Below, one piece after another: positions 31,972 through 39,754 of a stretch of 64,000 bases of DNA. Each line of letters begins with the position of its first letter. Position 1 is the first letter of the stretch. Source of the stretch: Actinospineispora spinosispora DSM 44797. GTDB taxonomy: Bacteria; Actinomycetota; Actinomycetes; Mycobacteriales; Pseudonocardiaceae. The position numbers and the translations under genes are program-made. A model generated the notes under the pieces. That model had not been told where the DNA came from, did no database searches, and was given only the letters and a program-made list of their open reading frames with translations. The stretch lies in NCBI RefSeq assembly GCF_000429025.1, contig NZ_KE386834.1, forward strand, positions 1 to 64,000, in the 5' to 3' direction.

Positions 31972-33654
31972 GTGAGCCGTTTTGTGGATCTTCTGCTGCG
32001 CAGCGCTGCCCAGTCACCGAGGGGCATGACGACGGGTGAACCGCACGAGCCGGTACGTCGTACCTGGTCGGAGGTGCACGCCGTCGCCCGCCGGATGGCC
32101 GCCGACCTCGTCGCCGGTTCCGACGAGCTACCCGGCCTGCAGCCCGGTACCTCGGTCGCGGTGCTCGCCGGTGAGCCCGCGCTGATCGCGCCCGCCGCGC
32201 AGGCGGTGTGGCTGTGCGGCGGCAGCGTGACGATGCTGCATCAGCCGACCCTGCGCACCGACCTCGCCGAATGGGCCGAGGACACGGTGCGTGTGCTGAA
32301 GATGATCGGCGCCGGGCTGGTGCTGCTCGGTCCGCCGTTCGACCCGCTGGCCGATGTGCTCACCCAGCGCGGCATCACGGTCCGCCCGATCGCCGGGCTC
32401 GGCGCGTCCCTCGGCGAGGACGAGCCGCTGCCGGACGTCGTGAACGACGAGGACGACACCGCGCTGCTGCAGCTGACCAGCGGCTCGACGGCCGATCCGA
32501 AGGCCGTCCGGATCACCCACCGCAACCTCTACGCGAACCTGACCGCGATGGTCGAGGCGTCACAGCTGCGGGTCGAACGGGACGTCATGGTGTCCTGGCT
32601 GCCGCTGTTCCACGACATGGGCATGGTCGGATTCCTCACCGTGCCGATGACCGTCGGCCTGGAGCTGGTCACGGTCACCCCGTCGGACTTCATCAGCAGG
32701 CCCCTGCTGTGGGCCGACCTGATCAGCCGGTACGGCGGCACGGTGACCGCGGCGCCGAACTTCGCCTACTCGGTGCTCGGCAGGCAGCTGGCCCGCGCCG
32801 AGGAGGGCTCGCTGGACCTGTCCAGCATGCGGTTCGCGCTCAACGGTGCCGAGCCGATCGACCCGGACGCCGTCGAGTCGTTCACCTCGGCAGGCGCGCG
32901 GTTCGGGCTGCGCAAGGAATGTGTGGTCGCCGCGTACGGCATGGCGGAGACCGCGCTCGGGGTGTCGTTCGCGCCGATCGAGACCGGTCTGCAGGTCGAC
33001 GTGATCGACGCCGACGAGCTGGAGGCGAACCGGCGCGCGGTGCCCGCCACACCCGGTTCGGACCGCCAGGTCCGCCGCTTCCCGCTGCTCGGCCCGCCCC
33101 TGCCCGGCCTGACCGCGCGGGTGGTCGACACCGAAGGGCGGGTCCTCGGTGACCGAGAGGTCGGCGCGATCCAGCTGCACGGCGAGTCGGTCACGCCCGG
33201 CTACCTGACCGTCGACGGCCCGCTCGCCACCCAGGACGACGAGGGCTGGCTCGACACCGGAGACCAGGGCTATCTGGTCGGCGACACGGTGGTGGTGTGC
33301 GGCCGGCTCAAGGACGTGATCATCATGGGTGGCCGCAACATCTTCCCGACCGACATCGAACGTGCCGCCGGCGAGGCGGACGGCGTGCGCGCGGGCAACG
33401 CCGTCGCGGTGCGGCTGGAGGCCGGCAGCGGCGTCGGGTTGACCAAGCGCGAGTCGTTCGTCGTCGCGGTCGAGTCACGCAAGGCGGGCGACACCGAGGC
33501 GGAGGAGCTGATCCGCAAGGACGTCACGTCGAGGGTGTTCTCGTCGGTGGGTGTGCGTCCCGCGCGGGTGGCCGTGCTGGCACCCGGTTCGCTGCCGAAG
33601 ACCCCGTCCGGCAAGCTCCGCCGAGCCGCGACCCGCACGCTGCTGGAGGACTGA
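31972..33654 (+). CDS. Fatty acyl-AMP ligase/acyl-CoA synthetase, Pks16-like
   Basis: A 560-aa adenylate-forming enzyme resembling M. tuberculosis Pks16 (Rv1013), which occupies the same position between ispE and pth. Motifs: LQLTSGSTADPKAV (ATP loop), WLPLFHDMGMVGF (FAAL-type segment), AYGMAETALG, DTGDQGYLVGDTVVVCGRLKD and the lysine tail PKTPSGKLRRA. These fit a FAAL or long-chain acyl-CoA synthetase; the name Pks16 is historical and no polyketide module exists. GTG 31972 gives an N-terminus (MSRFVDLLL) that fits the homologue; the open frame upstream runs through the opposite-strand peptidase gene. Confidence 0.88.
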   Translation: MSRFVDLLLRSAAQSPRGMTTGEPHEPVRRTWSEVHAVARRMAADLVAGSDELPGLQPGTSVAVLAGEPALIAPAAQAVWLCGGSVTMLHQPTLRTDLAEWAEDTVRVLKMIGAGLVLLGPPFDPLADVLTQRGITVRPIAGLGASLGEDEPLPDVVNDEDDTALLQLTSGSTADPKAVRITHRNLYANLTAMVEASQLRVERDVMVSWLPLFHDMGMVGFLTVPMTVGLELVTVTPSDFISRPLLWADLISRYGGTVTAAPNFAYSVLGRQLARAEEGSLDLSSMRFALNGAEPIDPDAVESFTSAGARFGLRKECVVAAYGMAETALGVSFAPIETGLQVDVIDADELEANRRAVPATPGSDRQVRRFPLLGPPLPGLTARVVDTEGRVLGDREVGAIQLHGESVTPGYLTVDGPLATQDDEGWLDTGDQGYLVGDTVVVCGRLKDVIIMGGRNIFPTDIERAAGEADGVRAGNAVAVRLEAGSGVGLTKRESFVVAVESRKAGDTEAEELIRKDVTSRVFSSVGVRPARVAVLAPGSLPKTPSGKLRRAATRTLLED

Positions 33655-33656
33655 GC

Positions 33657-34298
33657 TCAGGGCCAGAGGCGTTCGGTGGTCCAGCCGTCGTGGGTGTGGT
33701 GGTAGCGCAGGCGGATGTGTCTGCGGTCGTGGCTGGCCTGCCAGAACTCCACGGTCGAGGGCGTCACCAGGTAGCGAGTCCAGGCCGGGGCGACCAGGCC
33801 AGGGTTGGCGCTGACCCGCTCGCGCGCCTCCTCGGCCGCGGCGAGCAGGTCGGCCGGGTCGTGCAGCACCTCGGACTGGTGGCCGATGAACGCCTCCACC
33901 CGCGAGTCGAGCGGACGTCGGCGGAAGTCCTCGACCGACACCTCCAGCGCACACGGCGAGACGGTGCCGCGCACCCGCACCTGACGGCCGCGCCCCGGCC
34001 AGGAGAACGTCAGCGCCGCGCGCGGGTCCTTGTCCAGCTGCATGCCCTTCGGGCTGTCCGCGCTGGTCGCCACGTAGAAACCGGCCGCGTCGACGTCCTT
34101 CAGGATCAGCACCCTGGCATCGGGGGAGCCGTCCGGCTCGACCGTCGACAACGTCACCGCGTGCGGCGCCAGTACGTGCTCACCGGCGTCGTTCAGCCAC
34201 TGGACGAACAGCTCGTGCGGCTGTACAGGGACGTCGGCGGGATCGAAGGGCGGCAGGTCGTCCGGGAACGACGCCCATCCGCGCAGGCTGCTGCTCAT
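33657..34298 (-). CDS. pdxH: Pyridoxal 5'-phosphate synthase (PNPOx family)
   Basis: A 213-aa flavin-dependent pyridoxine/pyridoxamine phosphate oxidase-like protein. FMN and substrate-binding parts include ARVLILKDVDAAGFYVATSADSPKG (split FMN site), the RVRGTVS strand, and the C-terminal RRHIRLRYHH...WTTERLWP, the PNPOx dimerisation/C-terminal domain. The N-terminal basic segment of E. coli PdxH is shorter here, so a relaxed specificity cannot be excluded. Start ATG 34298. It converges with the Pks16-like gene with two bases between stops. Confidence 0.85.
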   Translation of the reverse strand: MSSSLRGWASFPDDLPPFDPADVPVQPHELFVQWLNDAGEHVLAPHAVTLSTVEPDGSPDARVLILKDVDAAGFYVATSADSPKGMQLDKDPRAALTFSWPGRGRQVRVRGTVSPCALEVSVEDFRRRPLDSRVEAFIGHQSEVLHDPADLLAAAEEARERVSANPGLVAPAWTRYLVTPSTVEFWQASHDRRHIRLRYHHTHDGWTTERLWP

Positions 34299-34388
34299 CG
34301 TGAGCCTTCCCTGAGCTGTAGTGCCATCCCGCCGAGCCTATCCCTGGTACAGGTGGGGTCCAACGCCGTTGCCTGAGAGCCGCGAGCG

Positions 34389-35360
34389 TCAGCCGACGAT
34401 GCCGGCCAGCCGGGTGTCGGACTCGCGCAGCGCCTCGCGGTCGAACGTGGAGGTCGAGGCGAGCAGCTCGTCGGCGCCGGTGCGGTCGAACAGCTCGGCG
34501 AGCTCCGTCGACACGGTGGCCTGGTCGCCGTACACGGTCCGTCCGATCGCCGACTCGACGACGTCGCGCTGCCGCTCGGTGAGGGGGCGGTCGGTGGCGA
34601 CCGGTTCCAATGCGGGGAACGCGCCGGTCGTGCGTGCGGCGGCCAGTGCCCAGGCCTCCGGGAGCGCGAGCTCGCGGGCAGCCCCGACCGAGTCCGCGAC
34701 CAGGACGTCCACCGACACCATGACGTACGGGACACCGCCGGTCGCGCGGACGCGGGAGCGGTAGTCGTCGAGCCGGTCGGGCAGCTCGTCGCTGTGCAGG
34801 ATCGGACCGCCGACCACGACCGGCAGGCCCGCGTCACCCGCGACCGCCAGTCCGCTGCCGGTGGCGAGCACGAACACCGGGACGGGGCGTTCGAGCGTCG
34901 GGCGTGCGGTCACGTCGCCGCGGCCGTCGAGGTAGCCGCGTAGTTCGGTGAGGTCGTCGGCGAACGTGTCGGGTGCGTTGCGGTCCTGGCGCAGAGCCCG
35001 GCGGACCGGCGGGGTGAAACCCAGTGAACGACCGACACCGAGGTCGATGCGGTCGGGGAACAGCGCCTGCAGCATGGCGAACTGCTCGGCGACGATGAGC
35101 GGCTGGTGGTTCGGCAGCATGATGCCGCCGGAGCCGACCCGGATCGTCTCGGTCGACGCAGCGACCGCGGCCATCAGGACCGGAGGGCTGCCACTGGCGA
35201 TCCCGGGAACCGCATGGTGCTCGGCGACCCAGAACCGGTGGTAGCCGAGCTGCTCGGCCCACCGCGCGCGTTCCACGGTGTGCCGCAGCGCGGCCGCGTC
35301 GGGCTCCCCGGCCCGGGTGCGCGACCGGTCCAGCAGCGACAACCGAACATCCGCGGACAC
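34389..35360 (-). CDS. LLM class flavin-dependent oxidoreductase (second copy)
   Basis: A 323-aa luciferase-like oxidoreductase of the same subgroup as the one at 6348-7370, sharing RFWVAEHHAVPGIASGSPPV, GGIMLPNHQPLIVAEQF and IDLGVGRSLGFTP. GTG 35360 starts before the first strand (ADVRLSLLDRS). A longer frame reaches into the palindrome at 35409-35450 and is unlikely to be translated. The substrate is unknown. Confidence 0.83.
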   Translation of the reverse strand: MSADVRLSLLDRSRTRAGEPDAAALRHTVERARWAEQLGYHRFWVAEHHAVPGIASGSPPVLMAAVAASTETIRVGSGGIMLPNHQPLIVAEQFAMLQALFPDRIDLGVGRSLGFTPPVRRALRQDRNAPDTFADDLTELRGYLDGRGDVTARPTLERPVPVFVLATGSGLAVAGDAGLPVVVGGPILHSDELPDRLDDYRSRVRATGGVPYVMVSVDVLVADSVGAARELALPEAWALAAARTTGAFPALEPVATDRPLTERQRDVVESAIGRTVYGDQATVSTELAELFDRTGADELLASTSTFDREALRESDTRLAGIVG

Positions 35361-35408
35361 ACCCAGGGGAACGCCCGCCGTCGACGTGACATTCCGCAGG
35401 TCAGACCT

Positions 35409-35450
35409 CGTGAGTGGCGAGTGGTCTGATAGGACCACTCGCCACTCACG
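35409..35450. terminator. 42-bp hairpin, GTGAGTG family
   Basis: Arms of 18 bp (35409-35426, 35433-35450) flank a 6-nt loop. Both arms are identical to those of the palindrome at 30548-30591; only the centre differs (CTGATAG instead of CCTATAG). It starts five bases after the stop of the small minus-strand gene at 35456 and probably ends that transcript before the oxidoreductase gene. Confidence 0.75.
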
Positions 35451-35455
35451 GGTAG

Positions 35456-35659
35456 TTAACTGGGGCGCTTCGAGGAGCCGCGGGTGAAGCGCTGCTCGTT
35501 GGTGCGGCCGGGCTGGGGGCCGACGTGCGTCGGCGCCTTCTGCTTGAGCTTCGCGCGGCGGGCGGCCCGGTTGAGCGGGACCTCTTCCTCGGCCGTCACG
35601 GCGTCGATGTTCTCGGCTTCCGGCTCGGTGGGCTCTGGCTGGGTGGGCTTGGCGGGCAC
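35456..35659 (-). CDS. Small conserved actinobacterial protein, unknown function
   Basis: A hydrophilic protein of about 67 aa. An acidic, Pro-rich N-terminus (KPTQPEPTEPEAENIDA) is followed by a basic C-terminus with EVPLNRAARRAKLKQKAP and GRTNEQRFTRGSSKRPS, which looks like an RNA- or ribosome-binding tail. It lies directly downstream of pth and rplY on the same strand, which hints at a translation link, but nothing more specific can be said. GTG 35659 was chosen; the frame extends upstream into pth. Confidence 0.6.
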   Translation of the reverse strand: MPAKPTQPEPTEPEAENIDAVTAEEEVPLNRAARRAKLKQKAPTHVGPQPGRTNEQRFTRGSSKRPS

Positions 35660-35691
35660 GGTGGCCTCCGAGACGGTGTTGAGGTGAGAAC

Positions 35692-36282
35692 TCAGGGGGT
35701 CAGAGCGTGGAAGCGGTTCTGCGTCGGTTCCAGGCCGTCGGCGAGGAGCGCTTCGATCGCGTCCGCGCACAGTTCCACGGCGAGGTCGACGTCCGTGCGT
35801 TCGCCCGAGGAGAACCGGCGCAGCACGTAGTCCGCCGGGTCCATCCGGCCGGGGGGACGTCCGATGCCGAACCGGGCGCGCAGGTAGTCGCGGGTGCCGA
35901 GCGACTGGCTGATCGACCTCAGTCCGTTGTGACCGCCTTCGCCGCCACCCAGTTTGAGCCGGATCGTGCCGAACCCGAGGTCCAGGTCGTCGTGCACGAC
36001 GATCAGCGACGCCGGTTCGACGCCGTAGTAGCGCAGCACCGACGCGACCGGACCGCCGGAGACGTTCATGTACGAGCGGGGTTTCGCCAGCACCAGACGG
36101 GTGCTGCCGATCCGCCCGTCCGCGACGTCCGCGACGCCCTTGTGCGGGCGGAAACGCTCGCCTGCGCGCGCGGCGAGCCGTTCCACCACCGCGAACCCGA
36201 CATTGTGCCGGGTGTCGACGTACTTCGGGCCGGGATTGCCGAGCCCGACCACAAGGCCGGGCCCGGCGCTCGCGCCAGTCAT
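35692..36282 (-). CDS. pth: Peptidyl-tRNA hydrolase
   Basis: Pth releases tRNA from peptidyl-tRNAs that drop off the ribosome. The 196-aa protein has LVVGLGNPGPKY (Asn), DTRHNVGF (catalytic His), LAKPRSYMNVSG (Asn), VVHDDLDL (Asp) and GGEGGHNGLRSI, all conserved family motifs. Start ATG 36282. It follows rplY by about 30 bp on the same strand, the pth-rplY order conserved in actinobacteria (Rv1014c-Rv1015c), so the two are probably co-transcribed. Confidence 0.96.
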   Translation of the reverse strand: MTGASAGPGLVVGLGNPGPKYVDTRHNVGFAVVERLAARAGERFRPHKGVADVADGRIGSTRLVLAKPRSYMNVSGGPVASVLRYYGVEPASLIVVHDDLDLGFGTIRLKLGGGEGGHNGLRSISQSLGTRDYLRARFGIGRPPGRMDPADYVLRRFSSGERTDVDLAVELCADAIEALLADGLEPTQNRFHALTP

Positions 36283-36312
36283 CGAAACGTCAGCGCTGTC
36301 GAGAAGCGGGGA

Positions 36313-36942
36313 TCAGCTCTCTTCGGCGGCGGGGGTCTCAGGGGCGTCCTCGACCACACCGGCGCCCTCGGCGTCGACGGCGGCCTCCATCTCGGAAGCG
36401 GTCGGCGCGCCGACGATGTTCGCGGCCAGGTACTCCGGGTCGGTGCGCAGCTCGACACCGTCCGGCAGCGGGATGTCGCGGGCCAGAATCTGGGTACCGG
36501 AGGACAGGCCCTCGATCGAGACCTCGAGCGACTCGGGGATGCTCGACACGTCGGCCTCGACCTCGATGCGGTCCAGCTCCTGGGTGACCAGGGTGCCCGG
36601 GCCGGCCTCACCGGTCAGGTGCACGGCGACCTCGACGACGACCTTCTCGCCGCGCTTGATGACCAGCAGGTCGACGTGCTCGATGTAGTTGCGGATCGGG
36701 TGCGTGACAACCGTCTTCGGCAGCGCCAGCTGCGGCCCGCCGTCGAGCGCGAGGGTCAGCACCGCGTTGCGGCCGTGCTCACGCAGCGCGCGGGCGAACT
36801 CCAGAGCCTCCAGCGACAGGTGGACAGGCTCGCTACCCTTGCCGTAGAGAACGGCGGGGATCTGGCCGGCGCGTCGGGTACGTCGGGCAGCGCCCTTCCC
36901 GAACTCGGTGCGGGGTTCGGCGGTGATACGTACGTCGGCCAC
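36313..36942 (-). CDS. rplY: 50S ribosomal protein L25 (CTC/TL5 type)
   Basis: A 5S-rRNA-binding ribosomal protein of 209 aa. The N-terminal L25 domain (about res 1-92: RTEFGKGAARRTRRAGQIPAVLYG) is joined to the C-terminal TL5/CTC beta domain (about 100-185), which is absent from the short E. coli form, and an acidic Ala/Glu tail. Start ATG 36942 with GAGGAGAGC upstream. It is the first gene of the rplY-pth-small protein unit; the 924 bp before it are intergenic. Confidence 0.96.
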   Translation of the reverse strand: MADVRITAEPRTEFGKGAARRTRRAGQIPAVLYGKGSEPVHLSLEALEFARALREHGRNAVLTLALDGGPQLALPKTVVTHPIRNYIEHVDLLVIKRGEKVVVEVAVHLTGEAGPGTLVTQELDRIEVEADVSSIPESLEVSIEGLSSGTQILARDIPLPDGVELRTDPEYLAANIVGAPTASEMEAAVDAEGAGVVEDAPETPAAEES

Positions 36943-37298
36943 GGCGGTGCTCTCCTCAAGAACTAGCTACACAAACGAATGTCGGGCGGGCCACGGCGGG
37001 ACAAGGACGCCGGATCACATCCGCCGACCACGTCGATCACGGCGGACCCGATGTGTGTCCACCCTCGCCGAGGCAACCCCACGATGGTACGTCATCGGAA
37101 CTTCACAATCCGAATCGCCACGGACCGTCCGTCGCTGCCGTGTCGCCGTTGAGCAGAATTATTGACTCGACAGCTGTCTCGGTCGGCGGTAAACGGTGCC
37201 GTTCGTCGGGGCTCTCGGGCTCTCGGGGTGTCTGGTGTCTGGGGTGTCCCCGCGGCCAGGTCTGGGTATTTGGGGTGTCCCCGCTGGCCATTAAGTGT

Positions 37299-37411
37299 CT
37301 TGGCGTGGGTGGGCGGTATCAACCCCCGGCTGGCGCCGGCCTCGCGCGGGTTCGTGGTTGCGCGGGTTCGGGGGCGAGGTTTCAGGGTTGACACCACCCG
37401 CCCACGCCAAG
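37299..37411. repeat. Long hairpin with 27-bp arms
   Basis: Arms 37299-37325 and 37385-37411 are complementary at 24 of 27 positions (left arm begins CTTGGCGTGGGTGGGCGG). A 59-nt GC-rich spacer lies between and can itself fold through CCTCGC/GCGAGG. The role is unknown. Confidence 0.65.
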
Positions 37412-37534
37412 TGCGGGCCAGGATCGCGGGGACGGGGGAGCTCTGCGCGCCCACAGGGCCACGGCTGCGCCGCGCCCCGCTGGCTGCAGTGCGCCCCGGG
37501 AGGGGTGGGGGTCCGGGAGGGGTTCGGGTGACTT

Positions 37535-37586
37535 CGCAGAGCTTCGTGTCGTGTCGCAGATGTTCCAACATCTGCGACACAACACG
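37535..37586. repeat. TCTGCGAC-family hairpin
   Basis: Arms 37545-37564 and 37567-37586 pair over 20 bp with one mismatch around a 2-nt loop. The first 26 bp (37535-37560) are identical, reversed, to 5472-5497. Confidence 0.75.
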
Positions 37587-37629
37587 AGCGTCTGCGAGGT
37601 GGGCTAGAAGCTCTGCGAGGTGGGCGAGG

Positions 37630-37840
37630 GTCCGCTCCGCGAGTCTCCCCGCAGGGGGTTCAGTGCGAAGCACTGCAAAGAACGCAACAGGCGAAGCAGA
37701 ACGCGACCAGACAAGCGCGCGTCAAGCGAGGGCAGCGAAGCCGAAGCGTCAGCGAGGGCGTAGCCGCCCAAGTTTCCGGTTGCGGGCCCCCGGAGCGAAG
37801 CGGAGCGGGGTCCCTGCCGGAAACTTTCGACGCGCGGGGG
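37630..37840 (-). repeat. Structured intergenic element, copy E (most diverged)
   Basis: On the minus strand: a CGCGCG leader, a stem GTTTCCGG...CCGGAAAC capped by a GC hairpin with GACCCC/GGGGCC inside, GCGCGCTTG, then a hairpin (CAGTGC/GCACTG), GAAC, a second hairpin (CCCC/GGGG) and AGACTCGCGGAGC. The layout equals copies A-D although the paired bases differ. The GGGAGCCGCC block is not evident. It lies just downstream of the same-strand gene ending at 37867. Confidence 0.65.
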
Positions 37841-37866
37841 CCCGCCGGTGAGCCGCGAGCCAGCTC

Positions 37867-39057
37867 CTACCTCATGCGCTTGGCCAGGTTCGTCACCAAG
37901 CCTGCCCAGCGGCTCGCCTCGGCGTCGAAAGGTGGGCTGGGGGCCAGGCGGGTGGGGTCGGGGCGCAGGACGAACGAGGTCAGCCAGCCCAGGCTCTGCG
38001 AGGGGGACAGCGCGATGGAGGCCGAGTCGTCGCTTGCCCATTCGCCGACGTCGAGCAGCAGCTCCACGCCCAGGTCCAGCTGGCTGGGGTCCACCTGGGC
38101 CGGGCCGGCCGCGAGCTGTTCGGCGAGTCCGCTGAGCTGGTAGATGTTCTGCGGGTCGACGTCGATCTGCAGGTCACCCGCGACCGCTTTGAGCACGACC
38201 TGTGACCAGGTGGACGTGCGGGTGAGGTCGTGGCCGGCGGTGCCGGGGCCGCCCAGGTAGCGGGCGAGCGCACGGGTGGACGGGAACGCTCGGATTCGTC
38301 CGGCCGCGCCGAGGAACAGCGGCTGGTCGTCGAGGTAGCAGCGCAGTGTGTAGTAGTCGCCCTCGTCGAAGCTGATCTGGATGGGGTCGATGCCGACCTC
38401 TTCCCAGAACGTGTCGGCGTCGGTGGGCTCGTCGGAGTCCTCGGCGTCCGCCCGTCCCGCGATGACCGCGTCGGAGAACTCCTTGCGCGCGATGGCGACG
38501 GCGTCCGGGTCGACGTCGGGGACGAGAACGATGCCGTCCAGTGCGTCGATCACCTCGTCCCAGCGGGTGGCGATGGTGTCGGCGAGCTGTTCCCACAGCT
38601 TGCTGCCCTCGCGGCCGCTGAACGCCCAGGTGCCGCGGTCGAGGATGTTGAAGCCTTCGGCCGAGTCGAGGACCTCGTGGACGGTGCGCAGGCCGCAGGT
38701 GTCGGCGAGGGCGCGGATGACGGCCGTGATGCCGGCCAGCTCGCCGACCATCCAGGTGTCCGGCTCGTCGGCCGCGATCTCCGGGACGCCCACCACGTCG
38801 TAGCAGTGGTCCTCGGCGGGGACCAGCTCCGGCGCGGTCAGCTGGTGGACGAGCGGCCAGGCCGGGTGGTCGCTCAGGTCGTGTTCGGCGACGGTGCGCA
38901 CGTAGGCGGTGAGGGTGCCGGCGTCGGGAAAGGCGTGGACCCCGTGTTCGTCACCGAGGAAGCCCTCCCATTCCTCGCCGCCCTCGCGCCACCGGGGCGC
39001 CCACAGGGTGATCAGGTCGCCCCGGGTCAGGGAGAGCTGGATGGGAACGATGTCCAT
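37867..39057 (-). CDS. Protein of unknown function with an internal duplication
   Basis: An acidic, soluble protein of about 396 aa. Residues about 5-75 (LSLTRGDLITLWAPRW, GFLGDEHGVHAFPDAGTL) and about 230-290 (ISFDEGDYYTLRCYLDDQ, FLGAAGRIRAFPSTRAL) are clearly similar, so the protein contains two copies of one domain. I recognise no catalytic residues. Similar proteins are conserved in actinobacteria, in my recollection without known function. ATG 39057 was preferred; GTG 39063 adds two residues. Structured element E begins 27 bp after its stop. Confidence 0.75.
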   Translation of the reverse strand: MDIVPIQLSLTRGDLITLWAPRWREGGEEWEGFLGDEHGVHAFPDAGTLTAYVRTVAEHDLSDHPAWPLVHQLTAPELVPAEDHCYDVVGVPEIAADEPDTWMVGELAGITAVIRALADTCGLRTVHEVLDSAEGFNILDRGTWAFSGREGSKLWEQLADTIATRWDEVIDALDGIVLVPDVDPDAVAIARKEFSDAVIAGRADAEDSDEPTDADTFWEEVGIDPIQISFDEGDYYTLRCYLDDQPLFLGAAGRIRAFPSTRALARYLGGPGTAGHDLTRTSTWSQVVLKAVAGDLQIDVDPQNIYQLSGLAEQLAAGPAQVDPSQLDLGVELLLDVGEWASDDSASIALSPSQSLGWLTSFVLRPDPTRLAPSPPFDAEASRWAGLVTNLAKRMR

Positions 39058-39184
39058 GGCCACCCGGAAAGGTTACTGAACTGGATCACACGGCCGATGA
39101 GGGCCGGACCGCGGCGCCCGATCCGGACATGCGAGTGGGCCGGCCAGATGGGCCGGCCCACTCGGCTGCTGACGGGTAGAGGCG

Positions 39185-39418
39185 TCAGTGGGCGGTGTGC
39201 AGTCGGACGACCCCGACCGTCACGTCGGTCAGGCCGCCCGCATCGAACTCGCCACGCAGCCGGTCCGCTTTCAACGTCGCGGCCATGCCGTCGTAGGGGC
39301 CGTGTGCGTCGACCTCTCCGGTTTGCGGGTCCACAGCGAGCACGATGTAGCCATCGCACTGCCCGAGCTGCTCTGCCGCTGCCACCAACGCGGCGTTGGC
39401 GGGCGCGTTCTCCGGCAC
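39185..39418 (-). CDS. Small protein of unknown function with full-length Shine-Dalgarno
   Basis: A 77-aa protein (VPENAPANAALVAAAEQLGQ at the start, LTDVTVGVVRLHTAH at the end) with an IVLAVDPQTGEVDAHGPYDG centre suggesting a beta-rich fold. GTG 39418 is preceded by AGGAGGTGATC, complementary over 11 nt to the usual 3' end of 16S rRNA, which fixes the start. The frame is open for 23 more codons upstream without such a signal. It probably has high translation; the function is unknown. Confidence 0.6.
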   Translation of the reverse strand: MPENAPANAALVAAAEQLGQCDGYIVLAVDPQTGEVDAHGPYDGMAATLKADRLRGEFDAGGLTDVTVGVVRLHTAH

Positions 39419-39754
39419 TCCGATCACCTCCTGACAACTGACTCTTACTGAGTACAGCGGTGGAAGGGGCTTGAGCGTGTCACTCAAAACCGGAAAACAC
39501 CCGTTCGGGGCAGGTCACCGGGTCACTGTGGGTGACTTGACGACGGTAGGTCCGATATGCGTGTCGTTGGGTGATCGGTTGGACACTTTCGACTGATATA
39601 CCGCAGGTGATCAACCTTGTCCGGGCTATCCGGACAGCACGTGGTGCCGGGCTCGTTCCGGGCTGGCAGGATCGCTCTCGCGTTGACCCTGCGTACCCTC
39701 CAAGGTCGTTGTGTCGAGCTCATTGTCGATCTTGTGTACGGACGGTAGGCGATC
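39419..39754. other. Intergenic region upstream of upp
   Basis: Apart from the ribosome binding site of the small divergent gene (about 39424-39434), I see no gene or strong repeat in these 336 bp. The stretch 39540-39610 is relatively AT-rich and may hold promoters for upp and the divergent small gene, but no convincing -35/-10 pair was found. Confidence 0.4.

Larger units (their letters stand above)
36943..37866. other. 924-bp intergenic region, junction of two conserved gene blocks
   Basis: No gene was supported here. In order it contains the rplY upstream region; two copies of GGGGTGTCCCCGC (37240 and 37273); a large imperfect inverted repeat (37299-37411); a TCTGCGAC-family hairpin (37535-37586) with TCTGCGAGGTGGGC repeated twice after it; and structured element E (37630-37840). 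It separates the Rv1015c-side block from the Rv3309c-side block of M. tuberculosis order. Confidence 0.6.

Noticed and set aside
30550..33654. A 1,034-aa version of the Pks16-like protein
   Set aside because: The extra N-terminal 470 residues lie opposite the M20 peptidase gene, are Arg/Gln-rich and have no domain; GTG 31972 matches the homologue's start.
31972..33654. A polyketide synthase, as the name Pks16 suggests
   Set aside because: Only an adenylate-forming domain is present; the M. tuberculosis name is historical.
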